29,930 nt of DNA from CAYYYG01 sp964591375 (GCA_964591375.1 CAZQAU010000023.1:1-29930), one strand, 5' to 3'. Shown: positions 7,349 through 15,215, counted from the stretch's first letter. The notes: generated from the sequence alone by a model not told the origin. Made by a program: numbers and translations.

Positions 7349-7579
7349 TTACCAGAATTTTGTTTGAATCAGAGTTCTGCCCATCCGCATCTCATGGTTA
7401 TTGGCGAAACTCGGATGACTGGTGCGGTTTGCCAAATTTCTCATGATGTAACTTATATGTCCGGTAATTTTATCTACTGACCGGGTAGAAATAGTAATTG
7501 TCGAAAAGAAATATAAAAATATAATAACCTGCACCATTACCAGAACTATAAAACCTGTAATCGTAAAACGATTATTCAT
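7349..7579 (-). CDS. Small single-helix membrane protein
   Basis: This 76-residue protein has one strong transmembrane helix (about residues 6-27, GFIVLVMVQVIIFLYFF) and a polar C-terminal half. No family is recognised. It starts 14 nt after the stop of kup on the same strand, so it is probably cotranscribed with it. A TATAAT (minus strand, 7583-7588) lies only 3 nt before the ATG, too close for a leaderless start at this codon. Confidence 0.55.
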   Translation of the reverse strand: MNNRFTITGFIVLVMVQVIIFLYFFSTITISTRSVDKITGHISYIMRNLANRTSHPSFANNHEMRMGRTLIQTKFW

Positions 7580-7593
7580 AGCATTATAGATAA

Positions 7594-9549
7594 TTATTTA
7601 ATAGTGACCGGGATTGTCTCAATAGTTAGCGCCTGGTTTACACCCAGTCCAAAATACTCGTCGGCAGATTCCGTATTTCGCAACATAAAATCATAAATTT
7701 CAAATCTGATTTTCTTTAATTTAGACGTTATTTCATTGGGCAAAATTCGTTCATGCATCGCGTGAATAAGCCATTTACTATGATCCTCCTCGATATTGAT
7801 TTTATGATGTTGTGCCAGATCATCCATGATCGTTTCTACATTAGGATCTTCCATGAAACCGAAGTTTACTTTTACGCCGGTAATAGAACCCTTCTTTTCA
7901 TCGCTGTAAAAATTTTTTACTTCATACCGATCTTCGTGAATGTGTGGTTCCCGTTTCATGACAACGGTTAATAAAATAAGATCTTTCGGCAATAATCCGT
8001 AGCGATCGAAGAACATCTGCTTTAGAGTAGGCAGTTTATCCTGTACCGATTCGACTGGTGTAGGAGTCATAACGACTATGGTTCTGGGTAAAAATTCAGC
8101 GGTATCTTTTTTGAATGAGATGAGTTCATTCATCGTCATGGTAGGGTAGTTGCTGAACTCATCAAGTGTATGACGGCGACCCCATTCCCAGGTTCGCATA
8201 ACAAGGAGAATGATAAGTCCGATTCCCAATGGAATATAACCGCCCTCAAGTAATTTCAATGAATTAGCAGAAAGGAATACGAAATCTACCAGGGCTAACG
8301 GGATAAATAATCCAAAGGCTGCCAGTTTATTCCATTTCCATAAATTTATAGCAATTAAAATCATCGAGATAGATGTCACAAACATTACCCCTGAAACCGC
8401 AAGTCCATATGCGGAAGCGAGCTTGGTACTTGACTGAAATCCGATAACTAACAGAACGCAGCCGATATATAACGCCCAGTTTACAAACGGTACATAAATC
8501 TGTCCTTCATGTTCATGATGAGTATGAACAACCTTTGTATAAGGCATTAGTCCCAGTGAGATTGCCTGGGTAATCAGTGAAAAAGCACCGGAAATCAATG
8601 CTTGTGAAGCAATAATTGTCGCCAATGTAGCGAGAATCACCATAGGTATTAAAAATGTTTTCGGCACCATGCTATAAAAAATATTATGACCAATAATTTC
8701 ATTTCCACTTAATACATACGCACCTTGTCCTAAGTAATTTAAGAGCAACGCCGGATATACAAGAGCAAACCAGCTCAACCGAATCGGACCGCGGCCAAAA
8801 TGCCCCATATCCGCATACATTGCTTCACCTCCGGTCACGACAAGCATGACAGAACCCAGTACGAGCAAAATCGTATGCAGATCACGACTTGTCAAAAACA
8901 TGTATGCATATACCGGATTAAATGCCTGTAAAATGGACGGATGAAGCAGTATTTGTCGTATACCTAAGATAGATATAGCTATGAACCAGACTGATACAAT
9001 GGGACCAAATAATTTTCCTATTTTCGAAGTACCACTGCTTTGTATAAAAAATAAACCCGTCAAAATAGCTATCGTAATCGGGACGATATATGGATTACAT
9101 GCCTCAGTTATCACTTTCAACCCTTCTACAGCAGACACCACACTGATCGCGGGAGTGATGATTCCATCTCCGAAGAGCAATCCTGCAGCAAGAATAAGTA
9201 AAGATGCAATAATAGTTTTTGCTTTACCACTGCTTTTTTTCAAAAGACTATACAGTGCAAAGACTCCGCCCTCACCATCATTATCTGCCCGCAGCACATA
9301 GACTACATATTTAAATGAAACAATAATAGTTAATGCCCACAAGACAGTACTGGTAAAACCCAAAACATCTGTCTTTGTAATATGATCTTTTAGATGATGA
9401 TAAATTTCGTTTATTGCATAGAGGGGTGAAGTTCCAATATCGCCATATACTACTCCTAATGCACCGATAGAAAGAAAAAGCAGCTTACTAACATTCGACC
9501 CCGAAGACTTACGTGAGCTCATAAGAAAAAAATAACTATTAAAAGACAC
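7594..9549 (-). CDS. kup: Kup-type potassium uptake protein
   Basis: This is a KUP/HAK/KT-family K+/H+ symporter of the inner membrane. The signature GVVYGDIGTSPLYA is near the N-terminus, followed by FGDGIITPAISVVSAVEG and GGEAMYADMGHFGR. About 12 helices are followed by a cytoplasmic C-terminal domain of about 200 residues. The length, 651 or 642, is close to E. coli Kup (622). Two starts are possible: GTG 9549, 11 nt after a TGaTATAAA -10 element, or ATG 9522, which gives an N-terminus nearer the family norm; neither has a Shine-Dalgarno site. Three phased GTGAnTCAC palindromes lie just upstream of the promoter. Confidence 0.93.
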   Translation of the reverse strand: MSFNSYFFLMSSRKSSGSNVSKLLFLSIGALGVVYGDIGTSPLYAINEIYHHLKDHITKTDVLGFTSTVLWALTIIVSFKYVVYVLRADNDGEGGVFALYSLLKKSSGKAKTIIASLLILAAGLLFGDGIITPAISVVSAVEGLKVITEACNPYIVPITIAILTGLFFIQSSGTSKIGKLFGPIVSVWFIAISILGIRQILLHPSILQAFNPVYAYMFLTSRDLHTILLVLGSVMLVVTGGEAMYADMGHFGRGPIRLSWFALVYPALLLNYLGQGAYVLSGNEIIGHNIFYSMVPKTFLIPMVILATLATIIASQALISGAFSLITQAISLGLMPYTKVVHTHHEHEGQIYVPFVNWALYIGCVLLVIGFQSSTKLASAYGLAVSGVMFVTSISMILIAINLWKWNKLAAFGLFIPLALVDFVFLSANSLKLLEGGYIPLGIGLIILLVMRTWEWGRRHTLDEFSNYPTMTMNELISFKKDTAEFLPRTIVVMTPTPVESVQDKLPTLKQMFFDRYGLLPKDLILLTVVMKREPHIHEDRYEVKNFYSDEKKGSITGVKVNFGFMEDPNVETIMDDLAQHHKINIEEDHSKWLIHAMHERILPNEITSKLKKIRFEIYDFMLRNTESADEYFGLGVNQALTIETIPVTIK

Positions 9550-9560
9550 TCATATTCTGT

Positions 9561-9569
9561 TTTATATCA
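9561..9569 (-). promoter_or_regulatory. Extended -10 promoter of kup
   Basis: On the minus strand this reads TGaTATAAA, 11 nt before GTG 9549. No good -35 box is seen, which fits dependence on an activator bound upstream. Confidence 0.45.
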
Positions 9570-9604
9570 GAAATATGTAGTATGTGTGTTCTAGATATAT
9601 ATTA

Positions 9605-9646
9605 GTGAATCACAGATATTAAAATGTGATTCACCAGTGATTCACA
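9605..9646. promoter_or_regulatory. Three phased GTGAnTCAC palindromes upstream of kup
   Basis: GTGAATCAC (9605-9613), GTGATTCAC (9626-9634) and GTGATTCAC (9637-9645) have centres 21 and 11 bp apart, two and one helical turns, so all face the same side of the DNA. The first two also form a 10-bp inverted repeat, GTGAATCACA with TGTGATTCAC. They lie about 50-90 bp upstream of the predicted kup start site, an activator-like position. Confidence 0.6.
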
Positions 9647-9661
9647 TAGTATAGTCACGAT

Positions 9662-9750
9662 TTTACATTTTGTAAAGAAGTATTTTGTTTGGTTGGAAGG
9701 ATGTAATTCAGATACAAAATTATGTAATACAGTATCTTACATATATGTAA
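9662..9750. repeat. Cluster of TTACA/TGTAA palindromes
   Basis: TTTACA-TTT-TGTAAA (9662-9676), TATGTAA with TTACATA (9721-9727 and 9737-9743), and the 14-bp palindrome TTACATATATGTAA (9737-9750) lie between kup and the 3' end of the sensor gene at 9814. No T-tract follows on the minus strand, so they do not look like an ordinary terminator. They may be binding sites. Confidence 0.35.
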
Positions 9751-9813
9751 AAAATAAAGACATCGTGGAGATGTATTAGATGTAGAGTTGTAAAAAAATA
9801 AGGAACGCTACTA

Positions 9814-11067
9814 TTAATTAAGAAGATTTTGATCCAGTTGATATGTTTTTTCTTTATAGAGAATGAGCTTGAAGCCGGACTTTTTATTAATTGCGAGCAT
9901 TGCATCATATATTTTGCGGGTATTTTCCTGAGTACCATCTTCATGAAACCGTTCAAAGAGTTCGCTTTGCTGCCATATTTTATTAGGAGCAGAAAATAAG
10001 GCATGAAGAATTTTATACTGATGCGAATTAAGAGGAATACTATATGATTTATCATTAATGAGGAGAACACCTTCTTCTGCATTAAAGGTAACTGATTTAG
10101 GAACGATCTGTGTTTGTGCCGCTTGCTTAATGAGTTTAGGAACACTAAATATTCGTGTTATAAATAAGATACTCAAGATATTAGTTATTACTAATAGTCC
10201 GACAGCATACGGCAGATATTCGCTTAACCCACTATCAATATAGTCTATAGATTCACCGGCGACTATCACTGCACGAACCGTATTATTGCTGTCATATAAA
10301 TCCATTCTTTTAAAGAGAAACTTTTCTCCGGTTTTACCATCTTTTTTAATTTCTTCATTTTTAGACTTAATGATGCTTGCTATATAACTGGGATCAATAA
10401 AAGAAGGATTCCGTCCATTGTTGGCTATTACGGTATTGAATGTGTCGACCACTTCAAACGATATATCGTAATCAATTTTACGGATATCAAGTTTATCAGC
10501 CATTAACTGATTGTCTTTTATATACAACTGTGCTTGTAGACGACTCAGATTGTCTTCCAGCTTAGTGTCTATTTCTTCCTGGGATGCCGGTATGGGATTA
10601 AAATAAGAAACCATCGCTACACCAAAGGATGTTTCATCCTTGATAATCGGTTTAGCCAATATACGCCAACTTTCATTGGTTATGGCATTAATAGTTTGTG
10701 GTTCCTTAAATGTAAGAAGTCTTTTGTAGTCGGAAGTATCAAGCAAACCACTTATGGGCTGGTTTCGCTCAATAACAAATCCATCAGTGGTTATTATATA
10801 GAGTGGGGTGACAAAACCACTGGAGCCGGTAGGATGAGGTGTGAGTGGATCGGCCGTATATAAAGTGGTATCCCATTTATTATTTTCATACCGTAAATCA
10901 TTTTTGATGCGAGTGGCCAGATCATTTAAAGAAAGTCTTATGTGAGAAATAAAAATACTTCTGATAATAAGTATAGAAGCGATTAAAAATATGCCGCTAA
11001 TAAAAGCTAATAAGGCACTCACAATAAATATTCTTTTAAGTTGTGTGCTCTGTAGAAAAAGACCCAT
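9814..11067 (-). CDS. Transmembrane sensor with C-terminal OmpR-type winged helix (paralogue A)
   Basis: This 417-residue protein has helix 1 (about 13-38), an extracytoplasmic domain of about 245 residues, helix 2 (about 285-307) and a cytoplasmic C-terminal domain (about 325-412). The last part reads like a Trans_reg_C/OmpR winged helix: residues LNSHQYKILHALFSAPNKIW, then QSELFERF and NTRKIYDAMLAINKK, ending in a KTYQL wing. The first half has the topology of a Cache-type sensor kinase, but no kinase or receiver domain exists, so the sensor is wired straight to DNA binding. It is 40-50% identical by eye to the 11425-12723 protein. Its promoter is a perfect extended -10 (TGcTATAAT) 8 nt before the ATG, with an 11-bp direct repeat at the -35 position. 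Confidence 0.75.
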   Translation of the reverse strand: MGLFLQSTQLKRIFIVSALLAFISGIFLIASILIIRSIFISHIRLSLNDLATRIKNDLRYENNKWDTTLYTADPLTPHPTGSSGFVTPLYIITTDGFVIERNQPISGLLDTSDYKRLLTFKEPQTINAITNESWRILAKPIIKDETSFGVAMVSYFNPIPASQEEIDTKLEDNLSRLQAQLYIKDNQLMADKLDIRKIDYDISFEVVDTFNTVIANNGRNPSFIDPSYIASIIKSKNEEIKKDGKTGEKFLFKRMDLYDSNNTVRAVIVAGESIDYIDSGLSEYLPYAVGLLVITNILSILFITRIFSVPKLIKQAAQTQIVPKSVTFNAEEGVLLINDKSYSIPLNSHQYKILHALFSAPNKIWQQSELFERFHEDGTQENTRKIYDAMLAINKKSGFKLILYKEKTYQLDQNLLN

Positions 11068-11075
11068 AATACTGA

Positions 11076-11084
11076 ATTATAGCA
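11076..11084 (-). promoter_or_regulatory. Consensus extended -10 promoter of sensor A
   Basis: TGcTATAAT on the minus strand, 8 nt before ATG 11067. Confidence 0.65.
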
Positions 11085-11100
11085 GAAAATTATACGTATC

Positions 11101-11117
11101 TGGTAGGCATTTGGTAG
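11101..11117. promoter_or_regulatory. 11-bp-period direct repeat at the sensor A promoter
   Basis: TGGTAG occurs at 11101-11106 and 11112-11117, a period of 11 bp, overlapping the expected -35 region. OmpR/PhoB-family winged helices bind direct repeats of about this period, so this may be an autoregulatory site. Confidence 0.4.
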
Positions 11118-11131
11118 ATTAAGCCATGTCC

Positions 11132-11362
11132 TTAATACACTCTGGAGAAGAGGGTACTATTGAGATGTCTCTCGTGTATTATACCTCTCCCGTATCGGTG
11201 AGTCTTGTTTTCGCTGTCTGGCATCTGTAGGCGTTCAGCCTGTGCAACAATCGAGGTGATGCCCACGACAGCTCTCTTTTGATCAGCTTTCTGTGTGACA
11301 AGCTGGATTGTAATCAACAAACCCGTGACGAATAATAGAGTGGGGGTATTTATATTTTTCAT
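11132..11362 (-). CDS. Small exported or membrane-anchored peptide between the two sensors
   Basis: This 76-residue protein has an N-terminal hydrophobic segment (about residues 7-23, PTLLFVTGLLITIQLV) that is a signal peptide or anchor. A polar, basic mature part follows, ending NSTLFSRVY. No family is recognised. Evidence that it is real: a TACAAT -10 box 5 nt before the ATG, and a GTGAATCAC palindrome just upstream of that box, matching the array at kup. Lying between two paralogous surface sensors, it could be a ligand or modulator of them; this is inference only. Confidence 0.55.
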   Translation of the reverse strand: MKNINTPTLLFVTGLLITIQLVTQKADQKRAVVGITSIVAQAERLQMPDSENKTHRYGRGIIHERHLNSTLFSRVY

Positions 11363-11367
11363 ACCCT

Positions 11368-11373
11368 ATTGTA
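11368..11373 (-). promoter_or_regulatory. -10 box of the small exported peptide gene
   Basis: TACAAT on the minus strand, 5 nt before ATG 11362. Confidence 0.5.
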
Positions 11374-11384
11374 CGAAGTGAGGC

Positions 11385-11395
11385 GGTGAATCACC
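11385..11395. promoter_or_regulatory. GGTGAATCACC operator at the peptide promoter
   Basis: This near-perfect palindrome contains the GTGAATCAC core found three times upstream of kup. It is centred about 29 bp upstream of the predicted start site, between the -35 and -10 positions, where a bound protein would block RNA polymerase. Confidence 0.5.
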
Positions 11396-11424
11396 TGAGA
11401 CAAAGGTTGAGTCAACATTGGAAG

Positions 11425-12723
11425 TTACTTTTTTGGAGCTGTTTTGATGAGAGGTAAAATCTCAGGATTTATTCTAAAAATTCTATCTTTTGATTCTATT
11501 AATTTGATTCCTAATTTTTTGTTAATCGCATGAGCCGCATCATACACTTTGCGCCAGTGATGTTCGGGTTCGATTTCACCAAATTTATCTAGTAGTTCAT
11601 CCTGTTCCCAACGTTTATGAGGATTAGAAAAGAATGCGTCGCAGAGATAGTATTGATTTGACGCATAAGGAATATCTGTTTTTTCTCCATCCACATCTAT
11701 ATAACTTTCCTGTTTATTGAACATAATAGATGAAGGCATAGGTTTTTCCGACTGTAATTGTTCATAATAAAGCATGTACGATCTAAGAAAGTTATTTACA
11801 GCATTTTTTAATACATAGAAAAGTATGATAGCAAGCAGGATCGTGATACCCAGAATGATTATGAGATATTTAATAAATATTTCATGAATATAGTTGATAG
11901 ATTTTCCAACAAGAATAAGCCCCACCGGATTGTTGTGTTCATCACGAATTTCGTGTGAATATATAAGATACGAAGTAGTATCTGTTTTTACGACACGGGG
12001 TTTATTGGTGAGCTTGAATTCATTTTCAATATAACTTTTATCGATATAGGTAGGCATGCGGCCATTGTTCAGGAGGACTTTATTAAATTCGTTTACCACT
12101 TCAAAGGAAACATCATAGTCTATCTGTCGGATATCTATTTTTGTCACATCTATTTTGCCGTTTTTGTAAGTAATCTTGGACTTTAAACCGTTCAGTGTTC
12201 TTTGGAGTTTTTCATCGATACTGCTTAAAGTTGATCCTTCCGGGTTATAATACGCAGTCATGATAACGCCGACATTTTTTTTATTATAAGTAATTGGTTG
12301 TGAGTAAATGCGCCATGTCTCATTGGTAGTTATGGAAAGGTTTTGCGGAGTTTGAAATGCCATGATATGTCTGAAGTCCGATGTATCAAGTAGCCCCGGA
12401 ATCGGAGAGTTGCGTTCGATAACAAAGCCGTCATTCGTCAAAATATACAGTGGGGTAGAGTAGCCGCTGGAACCACTGGGGTGAGGAGTTTGCGGATCGG
12501 CCGTATATAGTGTGGTATTCCATTTGCCATTTTTGTAGACAAGGCCATTTTCTACCCGCTTTCCAATAGTTTTAATCTGGGCTTCATCATACTGCATTGC
12601 GACGTAGCGGAATATGAAGTATCCCAGTGCAAGTTGAATACAAACAAGCAGAAGAGAGTATAGTACCGCCTGGGTGATAAATCTATTCTTGCCAAACTGT
12701 GTTGAATGATTGTTTGATTTCAC
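11425..12723 (-). CDS. Transmembrane sensor with C-terminal OmpR-type winged helix (paralogue B)
   Basis: This 432-residue paralogue of the 9814-11067 protein shares long blocks with it, such as LYTADPQTPHPSGSSG (72-87), DGFVIERN and GLLDTSD. Helix 1 is at about 17-40, the outer sensor domain at about 41-282, helix 2 at about 284-305, and the winged helix at about 333-418 (ASNQYYLCDAFFSNPHKRWE, DELLDKFG, RKVYDAAHAINKK). No kinase, receiver or phosphoacceptor motif is present. The start is GTG, 7 nt after a perfect TATAAT. It follows the RBBP9-like gene by 38 nt on the same strand but has its own promoter. Confidence 0.75.
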   Translation of the reverse strand: MKSNNHSTQFGKNRFITQAVLYSLLLVCIQLALGYFIFRYVAMQYDEAQIKTIGKRVENGLVYKNGKWNTTLYTADPQTPHPSGSSGYSTPLYILTNDGFVIERNSPIPGLLDTSDFRHIMAFQTPQNLSITTNETWRIYSQPITYNKKNVGVIMTAYYNPEGSTLSSIDEKLQRTLNGLKSKITYKNGKIDVTKIDIRQIDYDVSFEVVNEFNKVLLNNGRMPTYIDKSYIENEFKLTNKPRVVKTDTTSYLIYSHEIRDEHNNPVGLILVGKSINYIHEIFIKYLIIILGITILLAIILFYVLKNAVNNFLRSYMLYYEQLQSEKPMPSSIMFNKQESYIDVDGEKTDIPYASNQYYLCDAFFSNPHKRWEQDELLDKFGEIEPEHHWRKVYDAAHAINKKLGIKLIESKDRIFRINPEILPLIKTAPKK

Positions 12724-12730
12724 TATCTAT

Positions 12731-12736
12731 ATTATA
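12731..12736 (-). promoter_or_regulatory. -10 box of sensor B
   Basis: A perfect TATAAT on the minus strand lies 7 nt before the GTG start at 12723 and supports that GTG as the true start. Confidence 0.6.
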
Positions 12737-12761
12737 CAAAATAAAAACTATAAGATAGTAG

Positions 12762-13307
12762 TTATGTAATTAGTGATAGTAACAATGGGAATTCTTTGTA
12801 GGGTTGGTTAAAGAAATCGGAGCCCATATGGCCTTCACCTTTTTGAACGATGAGTTTTCCACCGAGATGATCATGCATGTAGCGTCCTTCTTTATCGGTG
12901 CACCCCCATGGGTCATTGTCGCTATTGATAAAGATTATTTCCTGTATGTTGAGTTTGATTTTTCCCCAGTCGTAGCGATCTTGCAATATTTTCTGTGGTT
13001 CTTTTTTTTCACCAATAGGCCGGGCAAAGCCTGCTACGAGGATGGCTTGTTTGATAGTGAGATTGAGATTTTCAAGAACACTGAGTATGAGTGGGCAACC
13101 GGAGGAGTGTCCGATGAGGATCGTTTCGGGTGTGTATGTTTCTTTTAGTGCAGCAGGTAGCCAGGTTACAAGGTCGGGGTTGTCGGTGTCGGGGAGGCGG
13201 GGAATGGAGACGGTGTAGCCTTTTTTTTCAAGGTTATGTTTGAGATAGGGGAACCAGAATGATTGTTCCGTTTCACCAGTGCCGTGGAGTATGATGGCGT
13301 TTTTCAT
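12762..13307 (-). CDS. RBBP9/YdeN-family serine hydrolase
   Basis: This is a 181-residue compact cytoplasmic alpha/beta hydrolase. It starts with the strand and oxyanion motif AIILHGTG and has the nucleophile elbow GHSSGC (Ser at about 68), an acid in NSDNDPWG (about 130) and the base in GEGHMG (about 159). The size and the SDNDP motif match the RBBP9/YdeN esterase family; the natural substrate is unknown. The TATACT -10 box 6 nt before the ATG is the same as at the 2358 hydrolase. Confidence 0.85.
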   Translation of the reverse strand: MKNAIILHGTGETEQSFWFPYLKHNLEKKGYTVSIPRLPDTDNPDLVTWLPAALKETYTPETILIGHSSGCPLILSVLENLNLTIKQAILVAGFARPIGEKKEPQKILQDRYDWGKIKLNIQEIIFINSDNDPWGCTDKEGRYMHDHLGGKLIVQKGEGHMGSDFFNQPYKEFPLLLSLIT

Positions 13308-13313
13308 GGGATA

Positions 13314-13319
13314 AGTATA
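13314..13319 (-). promoter_or_regulatory. -10 box of the RBBP9-like gene
   Basis: TATACT on the minus strand, 6 nt before ATG 13307. Confidence 0.5.
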
Positions 13320-13436
13320 ACAAATTCCAGAAATCTTAAAAAAGCTATACTATCTTTTAGTCGATTATATACACACCAAGAATATATAACAGAAGTATAT
13401 TCGCTATAGTTACTATACAATTTTTAGGCCTCATTT

Positions 13437-13477
13437 ATACCCCTTGAAGTGGCTGGTTTTTTGCGTATATGGGGTAT
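13437..13477. repeat. Inverted repeat at the edge of the AT-rich island
   Basis: ATACCCC (13437-13443) and GGGGTAT (13471-13477) are inverted around 27 nt. The segment is G/C-richer than its surroundings and marks where composition drops. It could be a mobile-element end or a regulatory hairpin; no matching copy was seen at the other edge. Confidence 0.35.
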
Positions 13478-13530
13478 TTTTGCATTTGATAACCTCATTA
13501 GCATTAACCATAAAATAATAGAAGAAGATT

Positions 13531-13731
13531 ATGAGAAGAAATAAAATTATAAAGTCTATTAGAAAAGAGAAATTAAAAAATCATTTATTAAGCACTTTAG
13601 ACTATTGTGAAAAACATCCAAAAGGTGTTGTTGTGTTTTTTTTATGTATAGGAATATTATATTGTTTTTATTGCATTGGGAGTGCGATTAGTAACGCAGA
13701 TACTAATAATTTTTATGCATTTATTCGTTAG
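13531..13731 (+). CDS. Small single-helix membrane protein in the AT-rich island
   Basis: This 66-residue protein has a very basic N-terminal region (MRRNKIIKSIRKEKLKNH), one transmembrane helix (about 31-50, with Phe, Cys and Tyr) and a short polar tail. No family is recognised. A purine stretch, GAAGAAGA, just before the ATG is a possible weak ribosome site. It is convergent with the unknown gene at 13763. Confidence 0.5.
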   Translation: MRRNKIIKSIRKEKLKNHLLSTLDYCEKHPKGVVVFFLCIGILYCFYCIGSAISNADTNNFYAFIR

Positions 13732-13762
13732 AAAAGTAATATTTTTATGAAATGTTTTTATA

Positions 13763-14314
13763 TTAGGTTTTTAATATACTGAGAACTGCAATTAATTTAT
13801 TAAACAATATTCCAAGATATTTAATAATAAAATTTGGTGGTTTCTTTAATTTAGACATAGGTTTGTTTTCGATAAAATGTCGAGTGTGATATTCTTTTGA
13901 AATATTATGTAGATAAGTAAGATTTATGCAATATTGACGACATAAAGCATAGGTATTTTGCCAATTTTCGAATGTCGAAAAATATCCAACTTTTTCTTTT
14001 CCATACAAAACTTCTAATTCTCCAGCTTCATCTGCAAGTTGCTTTAGGGTAGAAATAGAGTATTGATCTACTTCATTGCTTTTAAATTTCCATTTGTTTT
14101 TATCAAAGAATTCTATAAATCTCTCTGCAAGTAAAAAAGAATCATTAAATATACTTTTTATATAAATATCGCTTTGTATATTTAAAGCAATTTTTCTATC
14201 TTTCATGTAACCTTTACTTTCTTCATAAAGTTGATTTATTTCATTAAACAATTTTTTATCCGAGATGTGTTCATACCCAGTCATTCTCATAATATTTTTA
14301 TAAACTAAACTCAT
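13763..14314 (-). CDS. Unknown protein coupled to the PD-(D/E)XK nuclease gene
   Basis: This 183-residue protein is Lys/Glu/Tyr/Phe-rich and mostly helical, with a more hydrophobic C-terminal segment (IIKYLGILFNKLIAVLSIL) that might touch the membrane. I do not recognise a family. Its start codon lies inside the end of the upstream nuclease gene (17-bp overlap, 14298-14314), so the two are one operon with coupled translation and probably act together. Very low GC, unlike most of the window. Confidence 0.6.
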   Translation of the reverse strand: MSLVYKNIMRMTGYEHISDKKLFNEINQLYEESKGYMKDRKIALNIQSDIYIKSIFNDSFLLAERFIEFFDKNKWKFKSNEVDQYSISTLKQLADEAGELEVLYGKEKVGYFSTFENWQNTYALCRQYCINLTYLHNISKEYHTRHFIENKPMSKLKKPPNFIIKYLGILFNKLIAVLSILKT

Positions 14315-15215
14315 TAAATGGTAAGAAAATATTTCCAGTCTCAGAAGCGTGCCGTCTTTTTCTTAATAATAAATTTGGTAAAGTTATTCTTGCATCTAAA
14401 ACTGCCATTATATCTTGACCATCACATAGAATCATTACAGATCTGCTTTTAGAGTAAATTTCAATATTATTACGATTAAATCCATTGACGGAAATAAACA
14501 AACCTAATGTATTATCTAACTTATTTTCAATTTTTCCTTTAAAGATATTCAGTTCATTTATTGTGACAGGTTTTTTTTGCCACTTAACTTCTAGTAAATA
14601 ATCTTGATCATGGAACGTAAATGCACCATCAATTTGTTCAGTATTAATCTTATAAGATGCCTTTGGATCTAAATCGAAAAGCTCAAAAAGTTTATTAGTA
14701 AATGTCTCTAGTTGATAACCTCGTTGCTGAAGATTTTTATCTATAACCAAAGCTGTAAAATTGTTCTTAAGTTCCGTTAATTTTTGATTAAATAATTGAG
14801 TGATTTTCGATTTGTCTTTATATATTTCTTGTCTTTTTTTTATTTGTTCTATTTCATTAAGTTGCTCTAAATATCCGCTAGTATGTTTCTTTAGAGCTTC
14901 TACCGCTAATTTAGCTACTCGTACTTTTGACTCGCCATTATCGAGGTTTTCCAGATGTGAGAAATCGTTTACGGAGGATATTTCTTTTAGTATATTTAGC
15001 AGATCTTGTTGGTAAGTTTCTTCACTTAATACCATTTCATTGAAAATTAAGTCAATGATTTGTCTTTTACTTAAGTCCCAGTTCATTCCAATAAATATTC
15101 TTTTTTTTTCGATTGTTTGTAGTAGAAAATTCTTTAAGTCATTTTTATACCAATATACAGATACGAGTGCTTGTTTCAGAGCGTGGATTGTAATTGAAGA
15201 TATTTTTTTATTCAT
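14298..15215 (-). CDS. Mrr-like PD-(D/E)XK restriction endonuclease-type protein
   Basis: In this 305-residue protein the C-terminal half has a nuclease core: Glu170 in RGYQLE, Asp196 in QIDGAF, and Glu209-Val-Lys211 in YLLEVKW, followed by an alternating strand/helix region. This is the D-x(n)-ExK arrangement of restriction-like nucleases (Mrr_cat type). The N-terminal 90 residues (starting ALKQALVSVYWYKNDLKNFL) form a separate helical domain, and residues 100-160 look like coiled coil. It is likely a DNA-cleaving defence effector; no methyltransferase is nearby, so it would be type IV-like or part of another system. The start is fixed by an in-frame stop immediately upstream. Confidence 0.72.
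   Translation of the reverse strand: MNKKISSITIHALKQALVSVYWYKNDLKNFLLQTIEKKRIFIGMNWDLSKRQIIDLIFNEMVLSEETYQQDLLNILKEISSVNDFSHLENLDNGESKVRVAKLAVEALKKHTSGYLEQLNEIEQIKKRQEIYKDKSKITQLFNQKLTELKNNFTALVIDKNLQQRGYQLETFTNKLFELFDLDPKASYKINTEQIDGAFTFHDQDYLLEVKWQKKPVTINELNIFKGKIENKLDNTLGLFISVNGFNRNNIEIYSKSRSVMILCDGQDIMAVLDARITLPNLLLRKRRHASETGNIFLPFNEFSL

Noticed and set aside
7583..7588. TATAAT as a leaderless promoter for the 76-residue ORF at 7579
   Set aside because: It lies only 3 nt before the ATG, so transcription would start inside the ORF; cotranscription with kup is simpler.
9605..9634. 10-bp hairpin upstream of kup as a terminator for the sensor operon
   Set aside because: It is about 180 bp beyond the sensor stop, has no T-tract on the minus strand, and a third phased copy follows, so operators explain it better.
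9720..10145. Minus-strand ORF of 141 codons overlapping sensor A in another frame
   Set aside because: The sensor A frame there encodes the winged helix and is conserved in the paralogue.
11563..11580. tRNA T-arm-like GGTTCGATT sequence
   Set aside because: It is codons inside sensor B with no acceptor or anticodon stems around it.
12754..12781. Repeated GATAGTA near the sensor B promoter as an operator
   Set aside because: One copy lies in the coding end of the hydrolase, spacing is 21 bp, and the sequence is low in complexity; chance is likely.
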